From positions 1 through 64,000 of the forward strand of contig JAEPOM010000002.1 of assembly GCA_017642885.1 (NCBI GenBank): a stretch of 64,000 nucleotides of DNA, in the 5' to 3' direction. The notes under the pieces were generated by a model. The model searched no databases. It had not been told where the DNA came from and was given only the letters and a program-made list of their open reading frames with translations. Source of the stretch: Henriciella sp. GTDB lineage: Bacteria > Pseudomonadota > Alphaproteobacteria > Caulobacterales > Hyphomonadaceae. Positions 1-8,010 of this stretch are shown piece by piece. The translations under genes were made by a program, and so were the position numbers. Position 1 is the first letter of the stretch. Every line of letters begins with the position of its first letter.

Positions 1-532
<532 letters not shown>

Positions 533-743
533 AGAATTGATTTCTGACGAAAATCCCATGTGACCGGGAAAAACCGGTCGGGATCATTTGCTATAAAGCA
601 ATTTACGTTTTGACGAGAAACCCTTGCACAAATCACAGTCGACCGAAGCCGACGTATTCTGTGAAGGTATTTCTTTTGAAACGCATTCGTCATAGTCATA
701 ATGGTCCTTATAAAAGGACCGCTAGTCGCCTATGCCGCCTGCG

Positions 744-772
744 TTTCTCTTCCTAATTCCTGCGATGTCAAA
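744..772 (-). promoter_or_regulatory. Possible third rRNA promoter
   Basis: A perfect -35 hexamer TTGACA (767-772, minus strand) is followed after 17 bp by GAGAAA (744-749), a weak -10. It lies between the proximal promoter and the leader hairpin. The weak -10 keeps confidence low. Confidence 0.35.
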
Positions 773-834
773 CAGCTGGGCCGGAGCCCGTTTCGGCGTC
801 TGGAGCAAGCTGCTCCGTCGACCGGAAGTGGCGG

Positions 835-862
835 CTTATACAGCCACCGAATTTTGCGTCAA
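835..862 (-). promoter_or_regulatory. Putative rRNA promoter, proximal copy (P2)
   Basis: On the minus strand a -35 box TTGACG (857-862) and a -10 box TATAAG (835-840) are separated by 16 bp. It lies in the copy of the duplicated segment nearer to 16S and points toward the rRNA gene. It is assigned by consensus match and position only. Confidence 0.7.
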
Positions 863-987
863 CACCCTTTTTTCGACTTTCTGCAGAGCAATTTCAGCGA
901 ACCGAAGAAACCCTGTTTTTGAGCCGAAAAACTTCCCCGAGCCGTTTGACCGGCCCCAGTTAGAGAGGCATTTCCGTGAAGCGCCGG

Positions 988-1016
988 TCTCTACAGACCA
1001 GCCCTCACCCCGTCAA
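988..1016 (-). promoter_or_regulatory. Putative rRNA promoter, distal copy (P1)
   Basis: On the minus strand a -35 box TTGACG (1011-1016) and a -10-like TAGAGA (988-993) are separated by 17 bp. It occupies the same place in the distal copy of the duplicated segment as the proximal promoter does in its copy, including the shared GGTGTTGACG context. Confidence 0.6.
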
Positions 1017-1256
1017 CACCGTTTTTCACCAAAACTGCAGAAAGGTTGCTTTTGCAACTTTCTAGCTTTTTTGGCGAAGCAAAACCCGTTGAGCCGTTTA
1101 ACCGGCCCCACAAATTTGAGGCGTTCGCGAAGCAAGCCCCCATATAGAATCTGTTCGGGGGTTTTGGCAAGGAAAATTTTCGCCTGATACGCACATTTTT
1201 GCAGGCGACGCATTAACCTTTAGAGCATCTGTTTTGGCTGCAGGTCGGGAGGGCCT

Positions 1257-1688
1257 TTAGCCACTGCGAATGTAGGCTTCCATAGCCTCTGCTTCAGCCA
1301 GAACAGCGTCGATTTTGTATTTCACCAAATCGCCAATCGAGATGATGCCAATCAGCTTTCCGCTATCGACTACGGGGAGGTGGCGAATCCGCCGGTCAGT
1401 CATCCGTCCTAGACACGTGTCCACGTCCTCTGCGGGGTCAGCCGTAATAACGCCTCGCGTCATAGCTTGCGACACGGGCATATCGCCGGTCTTTTCGCCA
1501 TTTCGCGCAAACCGCCGCACAATATCTCGTTCGGACAGCACTCCGCATAGCTCTCCAGTGTCGTCGACGGCGACAATCGCCCCGATTCTTTTCTGATCCA
1601 ACACTTTAGCGGCCTCCAACAGCGTCATCGAATCGGAAATCGTCTCCACTGTGTTGCCCTTGTCTTTGAGTATCGTGCTGATCAGCAT
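1257..1688 (-). CDS. CBS-domain pair protein
   Basis: A 143-residue cytoplasmic protein made of two tandem CBS domains (about residues 10-68 and 73-133). Each carries the usual pattern, for example SMTLLEAAKVLDQKRIGAIV with GVLSERDIVR, and RRIRHLPVVDSGKLIGIISI. Stand-alone CBS pairs bind adenine nucleotides and often act as energy sensors; the ligand and partner are not visible here. The start at 1688 is chosen because a strong GGGAGGTGG sits just upstream; a longer reading frame from 1736 has no ribosome site. The neighbours do not indicate a pathway. Confidence 0.9.
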   Translation of the reverse strand: MLISTILKDKGNTVETISDSMTLLEAAKVLDQKRIGAIVAVDDTGELCGVLSERDIVRRFARNGEKTGDMPVSQAMTRGVITADPAEDVDTCLGRMTDRRIRHLPVVDSGKLIGIISIGDLVKYKIDAVLAEAEAMEAYIRSG

Positions 1689-1920
1689 TGGCCACCTCCC
1701 TGCTCGTTTTGGCGCTTCATAAACAGACCATAGCACAGCTTATTCGGTTTTTGTGAGTCAGCACGGACTATCGCGAATCAAAACAACGACATTCCGCTTA
1801 ATCGCGGGCCTTCAGACGAATACTATTTCCGCTCTTCATCAGCACCATCCCCTGTCAGATCCGACACTGGCACAGTCGTTGCAGTTTTCCGAACAACAAA
1901 GCTGAATAAAGGGTCCTGGG

Positions 1921-2019
1921 ATGAAAACGCCAAAATACGTAAGAATACTCTGTGTGGGCGGAATGGGTCTTCTAGCCGCCGCGTCATTGATCGCCGCCGC
2001 ATTACCGATGGTCGCGTAG
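1921..2019 (+). CDS. Putative 32-residue single-pass membrane peptide
   Basis: A 33-codon frame (ATG to TAG) preceded by AAGGG eight bases before the ATG. The peptide starts with a basic head (Lys2, Lys5, Arg8) and continues as one hydrophobic segment of about 22 residues (ILCVGGMGLLAAASLIAAALP) with Gly/Ala-rich packing, ending two or three residues later. This is the profile of a small integral membrane protein, or of a bare signal sequence. A strong hairpin terminator follows 42 bp later. No homologue is recognised; it could be chance, and the opposite strand also has an open but arginine-rich frame. Confidence 0.4.
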   Translation: MKTPKYVRILCVGGMGLLAAASLIAAALPMVA

Positions 2020-2060
2020 ATCTCACAGGCCTTCCGGGTCGGGCAACCTTTAAAAGAAAC

Positions 2061-2092
2061 AGGGTCCGCACGCGGTATCGCATGCGGACCCT
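2061..2092. terminator. Bidirectional hairpin terminator
   Basis: A perfect 10-bp stem (AGGGTCCGCA at 2061-2070 with TGCGGACCCT at 2083-2092) and a 12-base loop. On the minus strand it follows the dodecin stop and is trailed by TTTCTTTT; on the plus strand it is followed by ATATTTTT after the small ORF. Confidence 0.85.
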
Positions 2093-2116
2093 ATATTTTT
2101 GCTCGAGACGTTGTCT

Positions 2117-2317
2117 CTATTTAAGGATGAAGGTGATCTTCATCACGACGCGGTATTCTTTGATTTCACCCTTATCAAGGATAACTGACTGGTCCTTGAC
2201 CCAGGCGCCTTCTACATTTTTGAGCGTCTTGTTGGCGCGGTCGATACCCTTTTCGACGGCATCCTGAAAACTCTTTTTCGATCCTGCGATGATCTCTGTT
2301 ACGCGTGCTACAGCCAT
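2117..2317 (-). CDS. Dodecin family protein
   Basis: A 66-residue protein matching the dodecin family in length and pattern: MAVARVTEIIAGSKKSFQDA, then GIDRANKTLKNVEGAWVKDQ with the conserved Trp that stacks flavin, and a C-terminal strand ending in YRVVMKITFILK. Dodecins form dodecameric hollow shells that store riboflavin or FMN, or in some species coenzyme A. The start at 2317 follows AGGGAGG at good spacing; the frame is open up to 2389 but without a better ribosome site. The gene is monocistronic and ends at a hairpin terminator. Confidence 0.93.
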   Translation of the reverse strand: MAVARVTEIIAGSKKSFQDAVEKGIDRANKTLKNVEGAWVKDQSVILDKGEIKEYRVVMKITFILK

Positions 2318-2422
2318 TCTGGCCTCCCTTTGTGTACTCAGGCGGATTTCGCCTGGAACATAAGTGCCCTCATGAGGCCGCGCTGACAAGGCATGGAGCT
2401 TTTCACATCAGCCCGGCTCGCC

Positions 2423-4858
2423 TTAGGCTGCGAGCTTCTCCGGACGATTGCTCCCATTTTGAGGGGTCGCTTCAACCGGGATCCAGCAGACGACTTCTGT
2501 CCCGCCGCCCGGGCGCGACTTGATCCCGACATTGCCGCCATGCAGCTGCACGAAATGTTTCACCAGCGACAGACCGAGACCGGCGCCGCGGCGATCACTC
2601 GAGGTGAAGCTATCAAACCGAGTCGCCTGATCCTCCGCGGGAATACCGCGTCCGTTGTCCTTCACAGTGAGCTTGGCCGTGTCGCCCATGCGTTCGGCAG
2701 ATATTGTGACCGCGCCGCCGGGATCGGTGAACCGCAGCGCGTTCGACATGAGGTTGAACAGGATTTGTCGGATGCGCGTTTCATCCGCTTCAATCCGTCC
2801 GAGATCCGGAGATATGTCGGCGATTACTTCAACCTCGGTGTCTGCCGCATTGGTCACGCCGATTGAGACCGCCTCATCGATCAGCGCCTTCAGATCCACC
2901 TCACTAATATCGAGGTCCATTCGACCGGCCTCAATCATGGCCAGGTCGAGAATATTGCCGATCAGATCATTCAAGTGATTAGACGCTTCGCAAATCGCAT
3001 CGACCTTGTCGCGCTGCGCCTCGTTCAAGTCGCCTATGCGCTCCATTTGCAGGAACTCACCATAACCGAGAATCGTCTGCAGTGGTGAGCGGAGCTGGTA
3101 GCTGACATTCTTCACGAACTCAGTCTTGAGGCGATCGGCCGTTTCGAACGCTTCCGCCCGGTCTCTGAGCGCCGTCTCGACAGAGCGTTGCGCTGACACA
3201 TCGGCAAAGCCAATCAAAGTGTTTCCATCAGGAAGCGGTTTCGTCACATAAGTCAGGATTGAGCCATCCGAGCGACGCATCTCGCCCGACGTTTCCTGAC
3301 GCGCCCCAGGATCCGTGATGTGAGCCTTGATCGCGCTCCATGTGTCGCGATCATGAAACAGCGGCACACAGAAATCGGCTATGTCATCATAATCCGGCTC
3401 ATCTTTGAGCAGCTCTCCCTCGACGCCCCACAATTCAGCGAACGCATTATTGGAGAGCTTGAGTCGCCCATCGGAGCCGAACACAACAACCGCCTCATGC
3501 AGACTGTCGAGCGTTTTGCTCTGGGTCTTAATCATGGCATTATATTTAGTGCGCAGATTCAGTTCGCTGGTGATGTCTTTGAACAGTATCAGAAGACCGC
3601 CCATAGGGTGGCGCTGACGCGTGACCTTAAGGGTCCGATTGTCCGGCAGATGCCACTCGTCTTCTTCGATCCCGCTAATGTCGAGATAGTAAGAGAGCTC
3701 CTCCGCCCGCCATTTGGCGTACTCCGCTTGGGCTGGCAGCTTGCGCCGCTCGCGCAGACGATCGAGCAGTTGCCCATGGCTTGGCATATCCAGCAGGAAG
3801 CCTTCATCCATGTCCCACATCTTAGCAAAAGCCCGGTTGTGGAAAGTGAGCTTGCGTTCTGAACTGAAAATCGCAACGGCATCCGCAACATGATTCAGCG
3901 TTTCGTCATGCGCCCGCACATGCTTGTCGAGCTCATCGCGCGCACGTTCTTGTTCGGTCACATCGAACGCCATCGCGCCAACCCCGCCCGATAGTGGGAA
4001 AGACAGAACGCGCATCGCCCGACGCTCGCCTTTGATGGCGATATGGCGGGTTTCATCGATCTCTTTTCCATCAGTCAGCGTCTTGCGCACTTGCTCAACA
4101 GCTTTTTCGTCGAGCATGACCTGGCGCTCCAGCACACGGTCGAGATTGTCGCCGTCGACGACATCTACATAAGCCGGGTTCGCCCATTGCAGGCGCCCAA
4201 CGCCAGAAATCCGCCAAGCGGGAAACGGTGCCTTGCCGAGCATGTCCAGGAACGCTGTCGGGTCACGCGCAATAACTTGCCGCGCTTCTTCCAGACGGCC
4301 ACGGGCCGAGCTTTCTTCCAGGCCTTTAATAGTAGAGTCTGTGATCCAAACCACAACGCGAGCGCCCGCCGTCCGCCCATCGGCTTCTAGGAAGCGTCCG
4401 TTTTGTCCGATAATCGTAAGCGAAAAAGGCTGGCCCTGCTCAGCCAGCTCACGCAGACGAATGCGCAGAGTTGAATCGATCCCACTGGCGTCGCGGGCCT
4501 CAAGGTCGGCGAGTCCCTCAATGATGCGCACCGCAGGATCGACAGAAACCGCATCATCAGTGAAGCGAAGCAAGCTCGCCAAAGCGACAGGTGAACCATG
4601 AATGTCGGGCGGCGTGATATCATCCGCGTCGACATCAATATCGTCGCCTTGCCAGACCAGGATAACGCCCGGGTGTGCGCCGAGCACTGATTTCATTTCG
4701 GCGACAGATGATTCCGCTTCATTGGCTTTTTCTTTGTAGCGCTTCGCGGCTCCGCGTGCGCCGTCGGACGTTCGTAACGCCCACAAGATAAACGCCAATC
4801 CTAGCGCCAGGGCGCCCACTGCAATGATCAAAGGAACCTGATCGGCTGTGACCTGCAT
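2423..4858 (-). CDS. divL: DivL, tyrosine-bearing pseudo-histidine kinase controlling CckA/CtrA
   Basis: An 811-residue protein with one N-terminal membrane helix (about residues 9-27), at least three PAS-like domains (about 200-300, 318-430, 445-557), a dimerisation domain and a complete ATPase domain (N box near 702-707, G1 DNGRGIP 734-740, G2 GAGLGLSL 758-765). In the H-box the phospho-accepting His is replaced by Tyr587 (NVSYQLRSPL; codon TAC at 3098-3100). This His-to-Tyr change, with the membrane anchor and PAS array, is the hallmark of Caulobacter DivL, an essential cell-cycle factor that activates the kinase CckA, and so CtrA, and reads DivK phosphorylation. A CtrA box lies upstream. 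An ordinary PAS kinase with a mutated H-box is the less likely alternative. Confidence 0.92.
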   Translation of the reverse strand: MQVTADQVPLIIAVGALALGLAFILWALRTSDGARGAAKRYKEKANEAESSVAEMKSVLGAHPGVILVWQGDDIDVDADDITPPDIHGSPVALASLLRFTDDAVSVDPAVRIIEGLADLEARDASGIDSTLRIRLRELAEQGQPFSLTIIGQNGRFLEADGRTAGARVVVWITDSTIKGLEESSARGRLEEARQVIARDPTAFLDMLGKAPFPAWRISGVGRLQWANPAYVDVVDGDNLDRVLERQVMLDEKAVEQVRKTLTDGKEIDETRHIAIKGERRAMRVLSFPLSGGVGAMAFDVTEQERARDELDKHVRAHDETLNHVADAVAIFSSERKLTFHNRAFAKMWDMDEGFLLDMPSHGQLLDRLRERRKLPAQAEYAKWRAEELSYYLDISGIEEDEWHLPDNRTLKVTRQRHPMGGLLILFKDITSELNLRTKYNAMIKTQSKTLDSLHEAVVVFGSDGRLKLSNNAFAELWGVEGELLKDEPDYDDIADFCVPLFHDRDTWSAIKAHITDPGARQETSGEMRRSDGSILTYVTKPLPDGNTLIGFADVSAQRSVETALRDRAEAFETADRLKTEFVKNVSYQLRSPLQTILGYGEFLQMERIGDLNEAQRDKVDAICEASNHLNDLIGNILDLAMIEAGRMDLDISEVDLKALIDEAVSIGVTNAADTEVEVIADISPDLGRIEADETRIRQILFNLMSNALRFTDPGGAVTISAERMGDTAKLTVKDNGRGIPAEDQATRFDSFTSSDRRGAGLGLSLVKHFVQLHGGNVGIKSRPGGGTEVVCWIPVEATPQNGSNRPEKLAA

Positions 4859-4935
4859 CGCAAACTCCGTTCCCGTTTCGGCGAATCAGTCGCCAAACCG
4901 CACTATGCACTGGTTAACCGAATGCTGCGTTTGCG

Positions 4936-4951
4936 TTAAGTCCGGGTTAAC
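4936..4951. promoter_or_regulatory. Full-consensus CtrA binding box upstream of divL
   Basis: TTAA (4936-4939), seven bases, TTAAC (4947-4951) is an exact match to the CtrA box TTAA-N7-TTAAC. It lies about 80-90 bp upstream of the divL ATG, in the gap between divL and the DUF2853 gene. A GANTC site (GAATC, 4883-4887), the recognition sequence of the CcrM methylase, lies between the box and divL. This suggests cell-cycle control of divL. Confidence 0.75.
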
Positions 4952-4989
4952 GATCTGCCTGCAGGCGTTAAGAAATGCACCACAAACGC

Positions 4990-5019
4990 GGAGAGGCCGG
5001 GATCGCTCCCAGCCTCTCC
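4990..5019 (-). terminator. Hairpin downstream of the DUF2853 gene
   Basis: An 8-bp GC-rich stem (GGAGAGGC at 4990-4997 with GCCTCTCC at 5012-5019) lies 25 bp beyond the stop of the minus-strand DUF2853 gene. The following T-tract is poor, so termination efficiency is uncertain. Confidence 0.6.
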
Positions 5020-5043
5020 AAAGTCTGTTTCAAGCCGAGTGCT

Positions 5044-5385
5044 TTACTTGAACATGCTGGCTTTGCGGAAATGCTTGACCAGAAGATAGTAGACCACTGC
5101 GCGGTACTTCTTGCGCACGGAACGCCCGTATGTGTCCATTGCGGCCGCGATGCCTTCGTCAAGCTTCGGCGAATCTTTCAGACCGAGCTTCTTAATCAGG
5201 AAGCTCTTCTTCACCGTTTCGAGCTCACCCTTTTGAGTGGCAGAAACTGTAGAAGCGTCATTCCGGTAAATCGATGGACCGCAAGCAATAGTGACCGCCG
5301 TGAGAAGTTTCATATCGGGCTTCATCCCGCACTTCTCTTCCAGGTCCTTAGCGTACTTTGCGATCAGATCGTCACGTTTTCCCAT
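5044..5385 (-). CDS. DUF2853 family protein
   Basis: A 113-residue cytoplasmic protein. The features recognised from the family are the N-terminal RDDLIAKYAKDLEEKCG, the central TAVTIACGPSIYRNDAS, the SFLIKKLGL segment and the C-terminal YRAVVYYLLVKHFRK. The biochemical role of DUF2853 is unknown. Two adjacent ATG codons follow GGAGGAAT; the second (5385) has the better spacing. It is monocistronic, divergent from the EF-hand gene, and shares the gap containing the CtrA box with divL, though that box lies downstream of this gene. Confidence 0.88.
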   Translation of the reverse strand: MGKRDDLIAKYAKDLEEKCGMKPDMKLLTAVTIACGPSIYRNDASTVSATQKGELETVKKSFLIKKLGLKDSPKLDEGIAAAMDTYGRSVRKKYRAVVYYLLVKHFRKASMFK

Positions 5386-5646
5386 CATATTCCTCCGTGG
5401 GATCAGACCGCTCATGCGATGCGGTCATTGAGGTTGTAATAGCTACTCAACTGATTGGAACGATAGATCGAACCGGACTCGACAGCGCGGTCAAGAGTTT
5501 GAGACATATCTTCTATCGTTTTATGCAGGATATCATTGCGCCTATCGATCGGCTCGTCACATTCTCGACGCAAGCCTGACGGAAACGTCATGTGGCGTTC
5601 ATGGCGCAAATGATTATATGATACTGAAGCATAGCGTGGAGTTCTC

Positions 5647-6219
5647 ATGATCCGTTCCTTCTCTTTGGCTGCTTTGGCCGTCGCCTGCGTGTCTGTCTCA
5701 GCTCACGCGCAAGCTGAGGAAGACGAATTGGTACGGCTGCCGGGCCAGGGCGAGCTACGTGATGATTCACTGCGCCAGCGCGCGCAAGCTGATCGGCTGA
5801 AACCGGGCGCCGGATTGTTCATTACCTTTGACACAAACAATGACGGACGCATCAGCCAGGCAGAATTGGATGCTGGCATCCCCGCCGCCTTTACGCAGGC
5901 CGACAGTAATGAAGATGGATATCTGACCGCGCTTGAGCAACAGGACTGGGCCCGCAGTCTTCCGACCCGCGATGACAGCCTCGCCAATCCGTTTCGGTTC
6001 GATCCGAATCTGGATCGCCGAGTTGACCTGGACGAATTCACACTGGTGATCAGCAACCTTGGACGAGACTATTCGGACGAGGTGAGCGGCGACATTATCA
6101 TTGCCGACCTGAAAGCCCCGCGCCCGACCCGCGGGGGCCGCGGTGAAGACCGCGCTGGCGCTCGCCAGGACGGCTCGGACCGTCAACGGCCAGGCGGCAG
6201 CCGGTCCTTCCGCCGGTAG
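5647..6219 (+). CDS. Secreted EF-hand calcium-binding protein
   Basis: A 190-residue exported protein with a signal peptide of about 22 residues (cleavage near AHAQA). Three EF-hand loops are visible: DTNNDGRISQAE (62-73), DSNEDGYLTALE (86-97) and a poorer DPNLDRRVDLDE (119-130) that lacks the usual Gly. The tail (about 155-190) is rich in Arg and Gly and likely disordered. Two canonical loops imply calcium binding in the periplasm or outside the cell. The role is unknown; such proteins are common in aquatic Alphaproteobacteria. It is monocistronic, with a promoter probably in the 260-bp gap upstream. Confidence 0.85.
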   Translation: MIRSFSLAALAVACVSVSAHAQAEEDELVRLPGQGELRDDSLRQRAQADRLKPGAGLFITFDTNNDGRISQAELDAGIPAAFTQADSNEDGYLTALEQQDWARSLPTRDDSLANPFRFDPNLDRRVDLDEFTLVISNLGRDYSDEVSGDIIIADLKAPRPTRGGRGEDRAGARQDGSDRQRPGGSRSFRR

Positions 6220-6229
6220 GGTTTAGGAC

Positions 6230-6778
6230 TCACCCTGCGCGGTCAAATGCGGCCCTCACCCACGCGCGCACCTCTTCATCAAACTCATCAACACTGCTGA
6301 GCCGCACCTTATGCGTGCACATCCCGGTCATCGCTTCCAAGCGACCTTGAGGTGGCTCGCCTTTGAGATTGATACCGAGATCGATGCGGGTTTTGGTCGA
6401 TGGCTGGATGAGTGCGAACTGCTTCTTGCGACGCAAGCTGACACTGGTCTTCTTCGGAGAGATTTCCAGCTCGGAGCCAAACGTCTTGACGAAATCCACG
6501 ATCGTGTCGTGAATGGGTTTTAGCGCCTCTTTACCTCTATACTGATTGGTGACCAGATCATCGGTGCTCACATCCAGGTTGCCGATACATTTCTGCGCGA
6601 TGAGATTGGCAAAGCCGTGCGTGACCCCGTGCTCGCCCTTGAGCATTTTCACGATCTCGCCGTGTTTGACCGCGCCGGTCGCGGCAACCAGTTTCTGCCA
6701 TTCATCAAGAGACTTCCCGGTTTTCTCCGGCAAATTGTTGATCATGGTCTGGGCCAGTTCTTCCGGTGATTTCGCCAT
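6230..6778 (-). CDS. DUF4287/DUF5655 domain protein
   Basis: A 182-residue cytoplasmic protein with two domains: an N-terminal DUF4287 segment (about 1-70, with KSLDEWQKLVAATG and KHGEIVKMLKGEHGVTHGFAN) and a C-terminal DUF5655 segment (about 75-180, with SPKKTSVSLRRKKQFALIQP and a closing DEEVRAWVRAAFDRAG). DUF5655 is a small domain also seen appended to other enzymes; function is unknown. It is the last gene of an arsR-led operon, its start lying 3 bp after the stop of the AHSA1-type gene, so it is probably co-regulated with it. Confidence 0.88.
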   Translation of the reverse strand: MAKSPEELAQTMINNLPEKTGKSLDEWQKLVAATGAVKHGEIVKMLKGEHGVTHGFANLIAQKCIGNLDVSTDDLVTNQYRGKEALKPIHDTIVDFVKTFGSELEISPKKTSVSLRRKKQFALIQPSTKTRIDLGINLKGEPPQGRLEAMTGMCTHKVRLSSVDEFDEEVRAWVRAAFDRAG

Positions 6779-6781
6779 GTT

Positions 6782-7348
6782 TTATGCCTCCTTCATGAGT
6801 TTGACAGGTTCCGCACCCGGCTCCAGCGGCCAGTGCTCGATGCGCTGTTCTTTCTTCGCCACCCACGCGACAACTGGTGACATCAAGGTGACCATGGTGC
6901 CGCTGAAAGCTGGCTTTCCGGTTTCTGAGATCTTCTTCAGGTTCTTGGAAATAAAGTCCTGGGCGCCGATCATCTGCTTGTGCAAATCGCTGCCCTCGAT
7001 GGCGTTCTCGATGATCAGATCAAACTCGGTCCCGCCATCTTTCTCGCGCAGCTCATACGTCACCGTACAAGGATCATCCTTGAGATTGGTCATCTTGAAC
7101 GTGTGGCTGTAGAGATGCGGCGGCTCGAATGCGAGCACTTCGCCGACCACCATGGCGATCTTGCGATTGGGATGCACCATGCGCATCCGCGCGCCCGGCT
7201 TCAGTCCATCTTTCGTATCGCAAATGGAACCGAAGAAGAATGGAAGCGGCCTGTCAGTTGCCACCAGTACTGACCAGACCGTTGCGATCGGCGCGTTTAT
7301 AAATGTCCTATGTATGCTCTTCTCGGCATAGTTTGGTTGTTCAGTCAT
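6782..7348 (-). CDS. SRPBCC / AHSA1-like ligand-binding protein
   Basis: A 188-residue helix-grip protein of the activator-of-Hsp90-homologue-1-like SRPBCC group, shown by the start SIHRTFINAPIATVWSVLVA, the central LKPGARMRM, and FEPPHLYSHTF followed by VTYELREKDGGTEFDLI. These bacterial proteins bind hydrophobic ligands and are typically paired with an ArsR repressor, as here. The start at 7348 has GAGG nine bases upstream; the ATG at 7357 directly abuts that site. The gene overlaps the end of arsR by 8 bp, suggesting translational coupling. Confidence 0.88.
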   Translation of the reverse strand: MTEQPNYAEKSIHRTFINAPIATVWSVLVATDRPLPFFFGSICDTKDGLKPGARMRMVHPNRKIAMVVGEVLAFEPPHLYSHTFKMTNLKDDPCTVTYELREKDGGTEFDLIIENAIEGSDLHKQMIGAQDFISKNLKKISETGKPAFSGTMVTLMSPVVAWVAKKEQRIEHWPLEPGAEPVKLMKEA

Positions 7349-7709
7349 CGTTCCCATCCTCTTTGTGTTTTGTGTTGACCTGAGCGACCCCCTCAGCCGC
7401 TTGTTTGATGAAACTCAGTCGATCGGCCCAGAACCCGCTATAGGCGTCGATCCAGCGCTCATGAATGGCCTGGATCGGCATGGCGTTGAGATATAGACGG
7501 CGGGTGCGCCCATCCTTCTGGCTGACCAACAAGCCGGCCTCTTCAAGCACTTTCAGGTGGTTCATGATGGCAATCCGACTGACATCAAACGCCTTGGCGA
7601 GTTCGCCAACGCCTTGTCCCGGTTGGTCGCGCACCAGGTCCAGGATGCGGCGCCGCGATTTGTGCGCCAGCGCGTGAAAGACCAGATCCATATCATCATC
7701 AGTAATCAT
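7341..7709 (-). CDS. ArsR-family transcriptional regulator
   Basis: A 122-residue winged-helix protein: FHALAHKSRRRILDLVRD, the recognition region VGELAKAFDVSRIAIMNHLKVLEEAGLL and the wing VSQKDGRTRRLYLN. No cysteine metal-binding pair is present, so it is unlikely to sense arsenic or zinc; it belongs to the ArsR group that accompanies SRPBCC genes. It heads the three-gene operon and an inverted repeat overlaps its own start, suggesting autorepression. Confidence 0.9.
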   Translation of the reverse strand: MITDDDMDLVFHALAHKSRRRILDLVRDQPGQGVGELAKAFDVSRIAIMNHLKVLEEAGLLVSQKDGRTRRLYLNAMPIQAIHERWIDAYSGFWADRLSFIKQAAEGVAQVNTKHKEDGNDD

Positions 7710-7727
7710 GTAATTACCTTTTTACAT
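7708..7727. promoter_or_regulatory. Candidate ArsR operator (inverted repeat)
   Basis: ATGTAA (7708-7713) and TTACAT (7722-7727) form an inverted repeat with an 8-bp spacer, covering the start codon and ribosome site of the arsR gene. Geometry and position fit self-regulation by a dimeric winged-helix repressor. No binding evidence is available. Confidence 0.5.
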
Positions 7728-7806
7728 TTTAAATCATGAGTCAACCACCCAAGCCATTTTTCTCAGAAACCCGATCTAGGTTTTGTGTGAAACGACTGGC
7801 GCGATG

Positions 7807-8010
7807 CTAAAAATCCACCGCGCGTCCGGCTTTCTCCCAATCGCCATATCGGACGCGCTCCTCGCGCGGCCCACCCTTTTCTCCGGTGCGTTGCGACTCA
7901 AGCTCTTGTTCTTTCAGCTCTTGTTCGGCGCGGCGCTCAGCCGCCTCTTCGAGCGCGCGTTTCGCGGCGGGCGACAAATCCGGTTTTGTGACGTTTTTTT
8001 CATCTGACAT
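7807..8010 (-). CDS. DUF1674 / SDHAF4-like succinate dehydrogenase assembly protein
   Basis: A 67-residue protein ending in the family signature RYGDWEKAGRAVDF, after a Lys/Glu-rich helical stretch (KRALEEAAERRAEQELKEQE). In mitochondria the homologue SDHAF4 binds the flavinylated SdhA subunit and protects it before assembly; the bacterial members are inferred to do the same. The sdhCDAB operon lies elsewhere in this window (39851-43245). The start at 8010 follows GGGAG; the ATG at 8043 gives a non-conserved extension. It is divergent from htpX. Confidence 0.85.
   Translation of the reverse strand: MSDEKNVTKPDLSPAAKRALEEAAERRAEQELKEQELESQRTGEKGGPREERVRYGDWEKAGRAVDF

Larger units (their letters stand above)
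533..1256 (-). other. rRNA operon leader and upstream promoter region
   Basis: This gap of about 720 bp carries no credible gene. Reading toward the 16S gene on the minus strand it holds a diverged duplication (about 1008-1135 and 854-980) with matching promoter elements, then a 7-bp inverted repeat (703-720, GGTCCTT/AAGGACC with a 4-base loop). In the leader closer to 16S there is a 6-bp stem at 566-583 (GACCGG/CCGGTC) and an AT-rich segment around 590-605 (TTGCTTTATAGCAA) that resembles the boxA/boxC antitermination region. The open frames here have no family resemblance. Confidence 0.75.
1689..2116. other. Intergenic stretch with one tiny ORF and a terminator
   Basis: Between the CBS gene and dodecin there is about 430 bp without a conventional gene. 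It contains only the 32-codon ORF at 1921-2019 and the hairpin at 2061-2092, both described separately. The rest (1689-1920) shows no recognisable site. Confidence 0.6.

Noticed and set aside
1038-1068. Hairpin AGAAAGGTTGC/GCAACTTTCT followed by TTTTTT on the plus strand
   Set aside because: It looks like a terminator but no gene precedes it on the plus strand; it lies within the promoter duplication and may be a chance AT-rich stem.
732-1187. 151-codon plus-strand frame in the rRNA leader
   Set aside because: No ribosome site, no family resemblance, a composition rich in Arg, Pro and Phe, and complete overlap with the duplicated rRNA promoter region.
1823-2083. 86-codon minus-strand frame opposite the small membrane ORF
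   Set aside because: Very Arg-rich, no recognised domain, and it would start inside the dodecin terminator hairpin.
5412-5648. 78-codon minus-strand frame between DUF2853 and the EF-hand gene
   Set aside because: No ribosome site, no family resemblance, and it occupies the divergent promoter region.
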